Source: Methanomicrobiales archaeon
GTDB taxonomy: Archaea; Halobacteriota; Methanomicrobia; Methanomicrobiales; Methanomicrobiaceae
Direction: 5' to 3'
Assembly: GCA_012523385.1 (NCBI GenBank)
Contig: JAAYIO010000180.1
Coordinates: forward strand, 1 to 8,594
DNA length: 8,594 nt
How positions within the stretch are numbered: the stretch's first letter is position 1; each line of letters opens with the position of its first letter. Below, piece by piece: positions 1 to 7,762 of the stretch. The translations under genes and the position numbers were made by a program. The notes under the pieces were generated by a model, which had not been told where the DNA came from, did not search any database, and worked only from the letters and a program-made list of their open reading frames with translations.

Positions 1-1643
<1,643 letters not shown>

Positions 1644-1657
<14 letters not shown>

Positions 1658-2540
1658 TTCCCCATTCGCATCCCCTTTTTTTCTCGGCAATACTACACCG
1701 TTTACCGTTGTTTCTGCGTACACGCTCTTGTCTCAGGATGCCGTTTCGCAATTTCGTGAGATAATCTGGCAGTATTACCGGACGCACCGCAGAGAGATGG
1801 CATGGCGGGATATCACAGACCCCTATGCTATCCTCGTATCTGAGGTGATGCTCCAGCAGACACAGGTGGCACGGGTCACGACAAAATATCCTGAGTTCAT
1901 GGCAACCTTCCCTGATTTCTCTTCACTTGCAGCAGCACCACTTGAAGATGTGCTCCGTGTCTGGCAGGGGATGGGATACAACCGAAGAGCAAAGATGTTG
2001 CGGGACGCTGCCGGACAGGTGATGACACAGTTTAACGGACAACTTCCCAAGACACCCGAAGAACTTGTCACCCTTCCGGGTATCGGACCTGCCACTGCGG
2101 GATCTATCGCCGCATTTGCATATAGTGCACCAGTCGTCTTTATTGAGACCAATATCCGACGGGTCTTTATTCATTTCTTTTTCCCGGAAGAAGAGAAGGT
2201 GCATGACGATCAAATCCTGCCGCTTGTCCGCCAGACTCTTGATGAAACCAATCCCCGGGAATGGTATTATGCACTGATGGACTATGGTGCAATGCTCAAA
2301 CAAGGAGTGAAAAATCCGAATCGGCGGAGTCATGGCTACACGGTGCAGGCCACGTTCGAGGGATCGGACCGGCAGATCCGAGGGCAAATTCTGAGATATC
2401 TTTTGGATAACGGCCCTTCACCGACAGACGTCGTGATTTCTGCCTGTGGAAAAGAATCCGAACGCACACAAAAAATCATTCAGAAAATGATGGACGAATG
2501 CCTTGTTTCACAGGTATTCGGGTGTTTGCGGATTGCATAA
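1644..2540 (+). CDS. mutY: MutY-like A/G-specific adenine glycosylase lacking the Fe-S cluster
   Basis: This is a helix-hairpin-helix (HhH-GPD) DNA glycosylase of the MutY type, expected to remove adenine mispaired with 8-oxoguanine or G. Seen: REMAWRDITDPYAILVSE, SEVMLQQTQV (catalytic-type Glu at bases 1842-1844), WQGMGYNRRA, and the hairpin LPGIGPATAGSIAAFAY. Then comes FIETNIRRVF, where Glu (2145-2147) sits exactly 101 residues after the first Glu, the spacing of E. coli Glu37 to Asp138, so the catalytic Asp is replaced by Glu. After ALMDYGAML the four Cys of the usual Fe-S loop are absent (NPNRRSHGYT instead). There is no C-terminal NUDIX-like 8-oxoG domain, only a short winged-helix-like tail (RQIRGQILRYLLDNGPSPTD onward). 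The start is uncertain: ATG 1644 overlaps carB by 14 nt, TTG 1623 would overlap more, and TTG 1728 begins just before the conserved part. None has a clear ribosome binding site. Adenine specificity is inference. Confidence 0.85.
1671..1684 (+). terminator. Possible oligo-T stop after carB
   Basis: A pyrimidine-rich stretch with seven consecutive T (1676-1682) lies 19 nt after the carB stop codon, inside the poorly conserved N-terminal part of the mutY frame. Archaeal termination often needs only a run of T. If it works here, mutY would need its own transcript or a later start (TTG 1728). Weak evidence. Confidence 0.2.
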
Positions 2541-2560
2541 CGGACATCTTAGGCCGCAGT

Positions 2561-2569
2561 CTTAAATAG
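2561..2569 (+). promoter_or_regulatory. TATA-like box for the propeller/PEGA gene
   Basis: CTTAAATAG stands in the 84-nt gap between mutY and the next start. Archaeal transcription usually begins 24-28 nt downstream, which places the start near 2590 and leaves a leader of about 35 nt before ATG 2625. The palindrome at 2595-2610 would then be at the very 5' end of the mRNA. No experimental start is known, so this is inference from spacing. Confidence 0.45.
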
Positions 2570-2594
2570 TCGTATCACAACTTCTCTGATATAC

Positions 2595-2610
2595 GATACT
2601 CTGAAGTATC
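2595..2610. repeat. Perfect inverted repeat GATACT-CTGA-AGTATC
   Basis: A 6-bp perfect inverted repeat with a 4-nt spacer lies between the TATA-like box and the start codon of the propeller gene. It sits where a repressor site or a 5' mRNA hairpin would act on that gene. The left arm and loop start (GATACTCT) recur at 3952-3959, at the gene's stop codon. Confidence 0.5.
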
Positions 2611-2624
2611 CGGTCGTGATTGGC

Positions 2625-3953
2625 ATGAAATGGTTTAATGCGTGGAGACCTGCATTCAGGCACACTCAGGTAATGATGATCCTGTTCATTATTATCGTTG
2701 GATGTGCTGCAATGGCAGGTAGTGCAGGGGCTAAATCCCCTACTGCAACTGAAGAATGGGTCTATTCCCAACCAACGAACATCTATGACTGCGATATCTC
2801 CCCTGATGGCGCATTTGTGGCTACAGGAACATACAACGGGAAAGTGTATCTCCTAACAATTGATGGAGATCACCTCTGGACGGTTGACACATACTCCCCC
2901 GTATGGGGTGTGGCTGTTTCGAGCGGTGCAGGATATGTTGTGGCAGGCACTGATATCGGAGACCTCTTTGTCTACGACCGTGAAGGAACGTTGCTCTGGT
3001 CTAAACGGTTCCGCGGCGTGGTAAATGATGTAGATATCTCTGCAGACGGCTCTGTAATCGCAGTAGGGTGTGCCGATTCAAAGGTCTACCGTTACACAAA
3101 TACTGGTACAGAGGAGTGGGCGTATAAAATGAACGCAGCGGTTCTCTCGGTCTCTGTCACCGCGGATGGGAATCTCATTGGTGCCGGAACCCGTAATTTT
3201 ATGATCACCGTGCTGGACACTGCCGGACAGAAGGTTTGGAGTTATCAGATCAATGGGCAGGTGTTTGGGCTTGCTCTCTCCCCTGATGGGAAATACCTGA
3301 TTGCCGGGGGAAATGATGCCTATACCTATATCTTTGACGATACCGGTGAAATTGTGTCCCAGTTGAATCCGGGGACAACAGTGAACAGTGTCTCGGCTTC
3401 ATTGCAGGGGGCATACTTTGCGCTGGGAGGCGCGAACGGTATTGCGATGATTTATGAAAAAGACGGAAAGAAGGTCATGCAGAAGTCCGCCACAACAGCA
3501 ATAAATGGTGTCTCTCTCACACCATCCGGAAATGCATGTGCGGTGGCCTCATCTGACGGCAACCTGTATCTTTATTCCCTTCCTGCTGATGTTGTTCCGG
3601 TCACACCAGTAGAGACCGCCGTCCCTACTCTACCAATTGAACCTGTGGAAGGGGGCATTTTCTCATTCTCTTCATCACCAACGGGTGCGTCTGTCTACAT
3701 CGATAATGCAGTGAAAGGCATTACGCCGGTGACCCTTCCTATGAAAGCAGGGCAGTATCAGATTCTGATACGTCTTGCCGGGTATAATGACTGGACATCT
3801 ACGATCAACCTTCCACCGAGCGAAACGGTAAGCGTGGTCGCACAGATGAACCCAGCGGCGCCTGTTTCCACTCCTCTTTCTCTGGGGTTCCTGTCGGTTC
3901 TGTCTGGACTGGTTTTCGCAGCCGTTCTCATGTTGCGCCGGTCGGATGAATGA
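2625..3953 (+). CDS. Secreted, membrane-anchored seven-bladed beta-propeller protein with PEGA domain
   Basis: Not a named gene; the architecture is clear. Numbering is from ATG 2625 (442 residues). A signal peptide (basic start, hydrophobic core VMMILFIIIVGCAAMAG, likely cut near AGA-KSP, residue 36) is followed by seven PQQ/WD-like blades (about 45-317). Each blade has a strand ending in S-x-D-G and a D-x-x-G-x-x-x-W-type turn. The S/T of the DG turn recurs every 40 residues without any insertion (codons at 2799, 2919, 3039, 3159, 3279, 3399, 3519). A Pro/Thr/Val linker (320-343) leads to a PEGA domain (GIFSFSSSPTGASVYIDN to VVAQMNP, 344-410), then a C-terminal membrane helix with an RRSDE tail (420-442). 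The protein is expected on the outside of the cell. Propellers and PEGA domains usually bind other proteins or surface polymers; the ligand is unknown. The IVGC motif could be a lipobox. GTG 2616 is an alternative start; GTGAT at 2616-2620 may serve as a weak ribosome binding site for ATG 2625. Confidence 0.88.
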   Translation: MKWFNAWRPAFRHTQVMMILFIIIVGCAAMAGSAGAKSPTATEEWVYSQPTNIYDCDISPDGAFVATGTYNGKVYLLTIDGDHLWTVDTYSPVWGVAVSSGAGYVVAGTDIGDLFVYDREGTLLWSKRFRGVVNDVDISADGSVIAVGCADSKVYRYTNTGTEEWAYKMNAAVLSVSVTADGNLIGAGTRNFMITVLDTAGQKVWSYQINGQVFGLALSPDGKYLIAGGNDAYTYIFDDTGEIVSQLNPGTTVNSVSASLQGAYFALGGANGIAMIYEKDGKKVMQKSATTAINGVSLTPSGNACAVASSDGNLYLYSLPADVVPVTPVETAVPTLPIEPVEGGIFSFSSSPTGASVYIDNAVKGITPVTLPMKAGQYQILIRLAGYNDWTSTINLPPSETVSVVAQMNPAAPVSTPLSLGFLSVLSGLVFAAVLMLRRSDE

Positions 3954-3962
3954 TACTCTAAA

Positions 3963-3985
3963 ATACTTTTTGAATCCAATTTTTC
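3963..3985 (+). terminator. Oligo-T terminator of the propeller gene
   Basis: Two runs of five T (3967-3971 and 3980-3984) follow the stop codon within 31 nt. This fits an archaeal intrinsic stop for the + strand transcript, just before a long gap and a converging gene. Confidence 0.45.
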
Positions 3986-4282
3986 CTGGTTTATCGGTCT
4001 GATTTTCAGGATTGGACGAATATTTAACTACGTAAATTAGGATGATGGTATGGTCAGCGGTCTGGCCTTCATTTGGTTTTGTCAGTAAATTGTAATCAAA
4101 TCATTATCTCACGTCAGTAGTTGTCCGGAATATCGGGTATCACGATTTCTGTTGAAATGATTTTACGTTTGCACCCATTCGGAAAAATGAAAACGGTTCA
4201 ATACGAAAACAATGATTGTCCATATTCCCGCGTTGAACGAAACGCCCTGTTTCGGGACAGTGCCAAAAATAGGACGCAACTC

Positions 4283-4310
4283 ACCTTCAAAAAAAAGGTA
4301 AACTAAAAAA
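4283..4310 (-). terminator. Terminator of the pyrophosphatase gene
   Basis: Read on the minus strand, the stop codon is followed at once by six T (4310-4305), then eight T (4296-4289). The second run lies within a small hairpin with arms ACCTT/AAGGT (4299-4295 and 4287-4283). Two long T runs right after a stop codon are a good archaeal transcription stop. Confidence 0.6.
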
Positions 4311-5954
4311 TCAGTTGTTTTTCAACAAATTGCCGAGAAATGGGATGAAGTCATTCTTGCGTGACATCACCCCTTTCATCGTAACCAGACCCCCAGAAAG
4401 CTCAAGACTCTCAAGAACAGAAGCCGGTGCGGATGCAAATACCACACTTCCATCCTCAAACATACTCGTGAAAAGCGCCACAAACATATACAGATTCTGT
4501 GTCGAACGGATAGAATCCGCCTCTTTCCGTATCTCGTTTGCATGGGTTTCTGCATATTCATAGGTGGGCACCATCACCTGTGAGATGGCAATGGATTTGC
4601 CAAAGAGGGTATATGCCTTCATATCGGCGGTTAGCATGTCATGCATGGAGGCATTGCCAAAGTCCATTCCTTTCCGAATAAGTTCAGTGCCATACTCTTC
4701 AACATCCGTTCCGGTCAGATCTGCAAGATATTTGACCGCCGCATGATCCTGTTCGGTAGTAGTCGAAAGACGCAGCACAAGGGTGTCTGAGAGGATGCCC
4801 GAGAGGAGAATGCCTGCTATCCGGCTATCGGGGTCGATGCCTGAATCCATGTATTTTTCGGTGATGATCGTGCAGGTTGACCCCACAGGGTCATTGAAGA
4901 ACCGTATGGGCCTGAGGGTGGTAATAGCACCTATACGGTGGTGGTCGATTATTTCAAGGATTTCGGCCGTTTCAACGCCGTCCACGGCCTGTGCATATTC
5001 ATTATGGTCGAGAAGTATCACCTTTTTTGCCACGTCCTGCAAAAAGGTGTTTCGTGAGAGCATGCCGAGATACCGGTTGTCTTCACCCACGATACAGGCA
5101 GTCCGGTAACGTGATTCAGAGACGAGATGTTTCGCGTATTCAATGGTTGTGTCTCGGGTTATAACCGGGCAGTCGGTGGCCATGATGTGGCGTGCGGGCA
5201 GTGAAAGGTTGATCATCTTTCCGACACCGAACGCATCAAGGCTTGTGGAAAGGACAGCAACTTTCCGTTCTTTTGCATCACGAATAACCCGCTCACCCAC
5301 CGGTGCATTATCAGCAACGATGAGGGCAGCGATGCCTGCACCAATCAAAGCCAGCTGAACCGGTTCATTATCACCCACAATTGCCATGTCATTTTTAGTC
5401 AGTCGTGAGAGGGTGACATGCAGGGCATCGATTGCGGTGTAGACATTTCCCTCGATGAGATCATCTGATGGAACAACAATAGTGCCATTTAAGATTCGGC
5501 TGAGATTCTCCAATGTTATCGGAGCAAACGAGAGCTGTCCTATCTTCTGGCGGGTGATATAGGTACGTGCCAGACCGTACTCACTGAGGATGCCCAGAAA
5601 CCGGCCTTCATCATCAGTGAGCGGATAATTACGGACATCATCCGTGGTCATCAGGTCGGCGATATCGATAGTGGGGAGATGTGCCAGAGCACTCATCGTA
5701 TAGGTGAACGGCATGTCGGAGACACTGGGTACAACGCTCTCGATATACTCAGGTGCATCGCACCCGAATTTCTTTAGCGCAAAAGCAGTTTCCGGATTGA
5801 CTGGCCCACAGCGTGCCGCAATATATTTTCCCGGATCTTTTCGGTTCAGGTATGCCGCATACGCAAGAGCGCTGCAGATGCTGTCTGTGTCTGGTTTCTT
5901 GTGTCCGATGATGTAAACCTGATTCATTCCCGTTTTCCTGAAGATTGATTGCAT
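4311..5954 (-). CDS. ppaC: Family II Mn-dependent inorganic pyrophosphatase with CBS-DRTGG-CBS insert
   Basis: It hydrolyses pyrophosphate to two phosphates in the cytoplasm, pulling biosynthetic reactions forward. The 547 residues compare with ~310 for the simple enzyme and ~540-550 for the CBS-regulated form. The DHH domain opens with GHKKPDTDS (metal ligands His18, Asp22, Asp24). It is interrupted after about residue 70 by a CBS motif (about 98-137), a DRTGG domain (about 145-255) and a second CBS motif (about 256-312). It resumes at LLDHNEYAQ (Asp316), IDHHRIG (337-341, the DHH signature) and GILSDT (386-391, Asp390). The DHHA2 domain (about 440-547) closes with the substrate-binding-type SRK (531-533). 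CBS domains of such enzymes bind adenine nucleotides, and the DRTGG form is linked to diadenosine polyphosphates; regulation here is inferred from family. ATG 5927, giving 538 residues, is an equally good or better start: family members begin a few residues before GHxxPDTDS. Its leader carries AGGAAAACGGGA. Confidence 0.93.
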   Translation of the reverse strand: MQSIFRKTGMNQVYIIGHKKPDTDSICSALAYAAYLNRKDPGKYIAARCGPVNPETAFALKKFGCDAPEYIESVVPSVSDMPFTYTMSALAHLPTIDIADLMTTDDVRNYPLTDDEGRFLGILSEYGLARTYITRQKIGQLSFAPITLENLSRILNGTIVVPSDDLIEGNVYTAIDALHVTLSRLTKNDMAIVGDNEPVQLALIGAGIAALIVADNAPVGERVIRDAKERKVAVLSTSLDAFGVGKMINLSLPARHIMATDCPVITRDTTIEYAKHLVSESRYRTACIVGEDNRYLGMLSRNTFLQDVAKKVILLDHNEYAQAVDGVETAEILEIIDHHRIGAITTLRPIRFFNDPVGSTCTIITEKYMDSGIDPDSRIAGILLSGILSDTLVLRLSTTTEQDHAAVKYLADLTGTDVEEYGTELIRKGMDFGNASMHDMLTADMKAYTLFGKSIAISQVMVPTYEYAETHANEIRKEADSIRSTQNLYMFVALFTSMFEDGSVVFASAPASVLESLELSGGLVTMKGVMSRKNDFIPFLGNLLKNN

Positions 5955-5973
5955 CTCATTTGACGGGAAAACA

Positions 5974-5983
5974 GATATGTATT
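5974..5983 (-). promoter_or_regulatory. Alternative TATA-like box for the pyrophosphatase gene
   Basis: On the minus strand this reads AATACATATC. A start about 26 nt downstream falls near 5952, inside the codons for the first residues of the longer reading frame. If this box is used, translation must begin at ATG 5927 and not at 5954. Confidence 0.25.
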
Positions 5984-6022
5984 ATGTGAGTCCGTAAAAG
6001 AATCACGATTTTTGTTTGCCCC

Positions 6023-6034
6023 CGGTATAAATGC
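6023..6034. promoter_or_regulatory. TATA-like box in the divergent promoter region
   Basis: GGTATAAATG reads on the minus strand as CATTTATACC, so it resembles an archaeal TATA element in both directions. For the + gene it predicts a start near 6055, on top of the TACGTA palindrome at 6055-6060, with a leader of about 35 nt to ATG 6090. For the minus gene it predicts a start near 6002. Either or both uses are possible. Confidence 0.45.
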
Positions 6035-6051
6035 GAGTCTTTTATTAGTTT

Positions 6052-6064
6052 GACTACGTAATTT
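6052..6064. promoter_or_regulatory. Candidate operator GACTACGTAATTT
   Basis: The TACGTA palindrome lies at the predicted transcription start of the flavin-barrel gene. A near copy is at 4027-4038 and a related one (ATTACGTAAT) at 7660-7669; I found no other TACGTA in the window and none inside a gene. Its position would suit a repressor site. Short motifs like this can recur by chance. Confidence 0.25.
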
Positions 6065-6089
6065 CGGAGTAGATACGGTGAGGTGTGAT

Positions 6090-6566
6090 ATGGAGATCAT
6101 CAAAATCCCGCAAATGAGTAAAGAGGAATACGGCGATCTTATTCGCGAAGGGTATGTATCGAGGATTGCTTTTCAGGGAGAGAAATACCCGTATATTGCC
6201 CCATTTATATACGTGTTTGACGGAAAGTTTCTGTATTTCCTCTCAACGAAGTATGGCCGGAAAAACGAGCTTTTCAAGAGGAGCCCGTATGTTTCGGTTG
6301 AAATAGAACGCTATTCCCCGGATATGTCCTGCTATACCTTTGTCACGATGCAGGGACGGTTGGTGCAGGAAGAGGATGCGATTGCCAAAAAGAAAGTGCG
6401 TAATATGTTTTTGGACTTGATTCACGAACATCGTCTCTCGCTCAATATTCTAGCGGCATTGGGTCACGACCCTTCTGACCCGGTTGAGTCAATACTTGAA
6501 GAGGAGCGCTCTAATATCTGGAAATTAACCGGTGTGGCAGATATTGTGGCGCTGAAGAATCTTTAA
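6090..6566 (+). CDS. Pyridoxamine 5'-phosphate oxidase-related flavin split-barrel protein
   Basis: A 158-residue soluble protein of the flavin-binding split-barrel (PNPOx-like/NimA-like) group, likely a homodimer binding FMN or F420. Seen: GYVSRIAFQGEKYPYIAPF (strands 1-2), then FDGKFLYFLSTKYGRKNEL, where the Lys/Arg after the YFLST strand is placed to hold the cofactor phosphate. SPYVSVEIER and FVTMQGRLVQEED complete the barrel, and a helical C-terminal part follows. Many family members in methanogens have no assigned substrate; true pyridoxamine phosphate oxidase is unlikely because its substrate-binding C-terminal motif is absent. ATG 6090 is preferred: GGTGAGGTG (6077-6085) is a strong ribosome binding site 4 nt upstream, and the alternative GTG at 6078 is part of that site. 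The gene is divergent from the pyrophosphatase gene. Confidence 0.85.
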   Translation: MEIIKIPQMSKEEYGDLIREGYVSRIAFQGEKYPYIAPFIYVFDGKFLYFLSTKYGRKNELFKRSPYVSVEIERYSPDMSCYTFVTMQGRLVQEEDAIAKKKVRNMFLDLIHEHRLSLNILAALGHDPSDPVESILEEERSNIWKLTGVADIVALKNL

Positions 6567-6598
6567 TTTTTTCTGTTTCAGAGATTCAATACATTTTT
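6567..6598 (+). terminator. Oligo-T terminator of the flavin-barrel gene
   Basis: Six T (6567-6572) follow the stop codon directly and five more lie at 6594-6598. This is typical of archaeal transcript ends and no hairpin is needed. Confidence 0.5.
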
Positions 6599-6650
6599 CC
6601 ATAATGCAGGTCCGATAATTTGTATCCGTGTTCTTGGTTATCATGGATGC

Positions 6651-6678
6651 AAAAAAGCAGTCATACTCTTTTGAGAGT
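6651..6678 (-). terminator. Hairpin plus T-run terminator of the glycine-zipper gene
   Basis: On the minus strand, about 43 nt after the stop codon, a hairpin with arms ACTCT/AGAGT and a 4-nt loop (6678-6665) is followed 8 nt later by six T (6656-6651). This looks like a classical intrinsic terminator for the minus-strand gene. Confidence 0.45.
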
Positions 6679-6721
6679 GCTGGAACTTATCCTATCGTTG
6701 CTATTGTCTGAAAATAGAGGA

Positions 6722-7522
6722 TTATTCCTCGTTGAGCATATTCCGTGAACTTTCGATCATCGAGACAGCGGCCTTCAGTTTTGCCCGGGATTTTGTGTAA
6801 TCCACCGCATCACATGCTTCTTCTGCTTCCTGATAGAGTTTATCCGCACGTTCTGCTCTGCTCCTTGCTTTTCCGATATTTCGTCCTTCTTCCGCAAGGA
6901 GCTCGAGTTCCTCCTGAAGGGCAAGGAGATCCCCGTAGGCATACTCAAGAGAAGATCTCACCTCATCTTCTTTGTCCTGTTCTCGGGCATTACTCTCACG
7001 GCTACGTTCACGGAGTGCCTCCTTTGACTCTTCCTGCCCCTGTATGATATACTGGAGTTCATCCTCCACCTCTTTGACTTTCTCTGCAAGAAGTGCGGCA
7101 AAGGCAGTCCTCTCCTGACGGGAATCCTCATACCCATAGTATGCCTCATGCGCTCCGCCGGCAGCCGCCCCCCCAAGGACGCCGGTGATTGCACTACCGA
7201 GACCTTCCTTGTCGCGACTGAGTACGCTGCCGAGGATGCCGCCGAGTCCCGCCCCGGCAATGGCCCCCATCATGCCTCTCTTCACTTCCCGTTTTTCCCG
7301 GGTGACGGTGTAAGCGACTTTGATATTCTTTCCATCTACCCTGACCTCGAGCATTCCTTCCTCGCCGGTCCGGCGGACACACATCTGTGCAGATTCATCC
7401 TGACGTGATTCGCTGGTGATCTCCGTTCCCTCAAGAGCGAGATGGGACATCAGACGCTCGAGGAAGTCTCCATAGTATCCCGAAACACCCTGACCATAGT
7501 AAATGTATGGCATATTATTCAT
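6722..7522 (-). CDS. Unrecognised glycine-zipper protein with long charged helical tail
   Basis: I do not recognise this 266-residue protein. It has three parts. Residues 1-80 are a Tyr/Gly-rich start (YIYYGQGVSGYYGD) and a probable mixed alpha/beta stretch ending in basic residues (REKREVKRG). Residues 83-125 hold two small-residue helices: Gly86, 90, 94 and 98 in strict four-residue steps, then a charged turn SRDKEG, then Gly114, 118 and 122. This matches the glycine-zipper two-helix pattern that packs helices tightly in or on membranes. Residues 135-266 are highly charged and alanine/glutamate-rich, predicted as long helices or coiled coil. There is no signal peptide. A membrane-inserted or membrane-associated oligomer is a reasonable inference; function is unknown. 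No purine-rich ribosome binding site precedes ATG 7522 or the in-frame ATG 7513, so translation may use a leaderless or weakly bound mRNA. Confidence 0.8.
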   Translation of the reverse strand: MNNMPYIYYGQGVSGYYGDFLERLMSHLALEGTEITSESRQDESAQMCVRRTGEEGMLEVRVDGKNIKVAYTVTREKREVKRGMMGAIAGAGLGGILGSVLSRDKEGLGSAITGVLGGAAAGGAHEAYYGYEDSRQERTAFAALLAEKVKEVEDELQYIIQGQEESKEALRERSRESNAREQDKEDEVRSSLEYAYGDLLALQEELELLAEEGRNIGKARSRAERADKLYQEAEEACDAVDYTKSRAKLKAAVSMIESSRNMLNEE

Positions 7523-7675
7523 GTGAGGGATGGCGGAAAAGGGGATAATGCTGCCGGTTGGTAATGAATCTCGGATTAAAAAGATTATTTTTGGATTTAA
7601 CTAATTTTAAGGAGGTTTTTAGCCATTTTAAAAAGTCGGTTTTGAGATATAGCACTTCAATTACGTAATCCACCA

Positions 7676-7690
7676 CATATATTTAAAAAA
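7676..7690. promoter_or_regulatory. Strong TATA-like tract, direction unclear
   Basis: The tract reads ATATATTTAAAAAAA on + and TTTAAATATAT on the minus strand. On the minus strand it would start RNA near 7654 and give the glycine-zipper gene a leader of about 130 nt. On the + strand it would start near 7705, close to ATG 7703, where only a doubtful 76-codon frame follows. Confidence 0.35.
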
Positions 7691-7762
7691 ACCATCTGAC
7701 TTATGACGGATATCAGACGATGCGCCCTATATGGTTACTCGCGTCTTATCGTTGAAAGCAGT

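Larger units (their letters stand above)
3954..4310. other. 357-nt gap between converging genes
   Basis: No convincing gene is seen. The gap holds a TATA-like AATATTTAA (4019-4027) directly followed by ACTACGTAAATT (4027-4038), and a hairpin GGTCAG-CGGT-CTGGCC (4052-4067, one G-U pair) with T-rich sequence after it. Further on are ATCACGATTTCTGTT (4139-4153), an inverted repeat CGAAAC-GCCCT-GTTTCG (4238-4254), and the A-tract terminator of the minus-strand gene. Two of these words recur upstream of the pyrophosphatase gene. A small RNA starting near 4050 is possible but cannot be shown from the sequence. Confidence 0.5.

Noticed and set aside
4042..4095. 17-codon frame (MMVWSAVWPSFGFVSKL) in the gap
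   Set aside because: It starts upstream of the predicted transcription start and has no ribosome binding site.
4121..4306. 61-codon frame on + in the convergent gap
   Set aside because: It starts at TTG with no ribosome binding site, its product resembles nothing I know, and it runs through the inverted repeat and A-tract that end the minus-strand gene.
3954..4310. CRISPR, tRNA or IS remnants in the long gaps
   Set aside because: No regularly spaced direct repeats, no cloverleaf-type sequence and no terminal inverted repeats with target duplication were found.
6243..7408. Overlapping frames opposite the flavin-barrel and glycine-zipper genes
   Set aside because: They are out-of-frame readings of genes with clear protein patterns; none has its own start signals or recognisable motifs.
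7609..7615. AAGGAGG on the + strand
   Set aside because: It looks like a ribosome binding site, but no ATG, GTG or TTG leading to a sensible frame lies 4-12 nt downstream; it is part of an AT-rich promoter area of the opposite strand.
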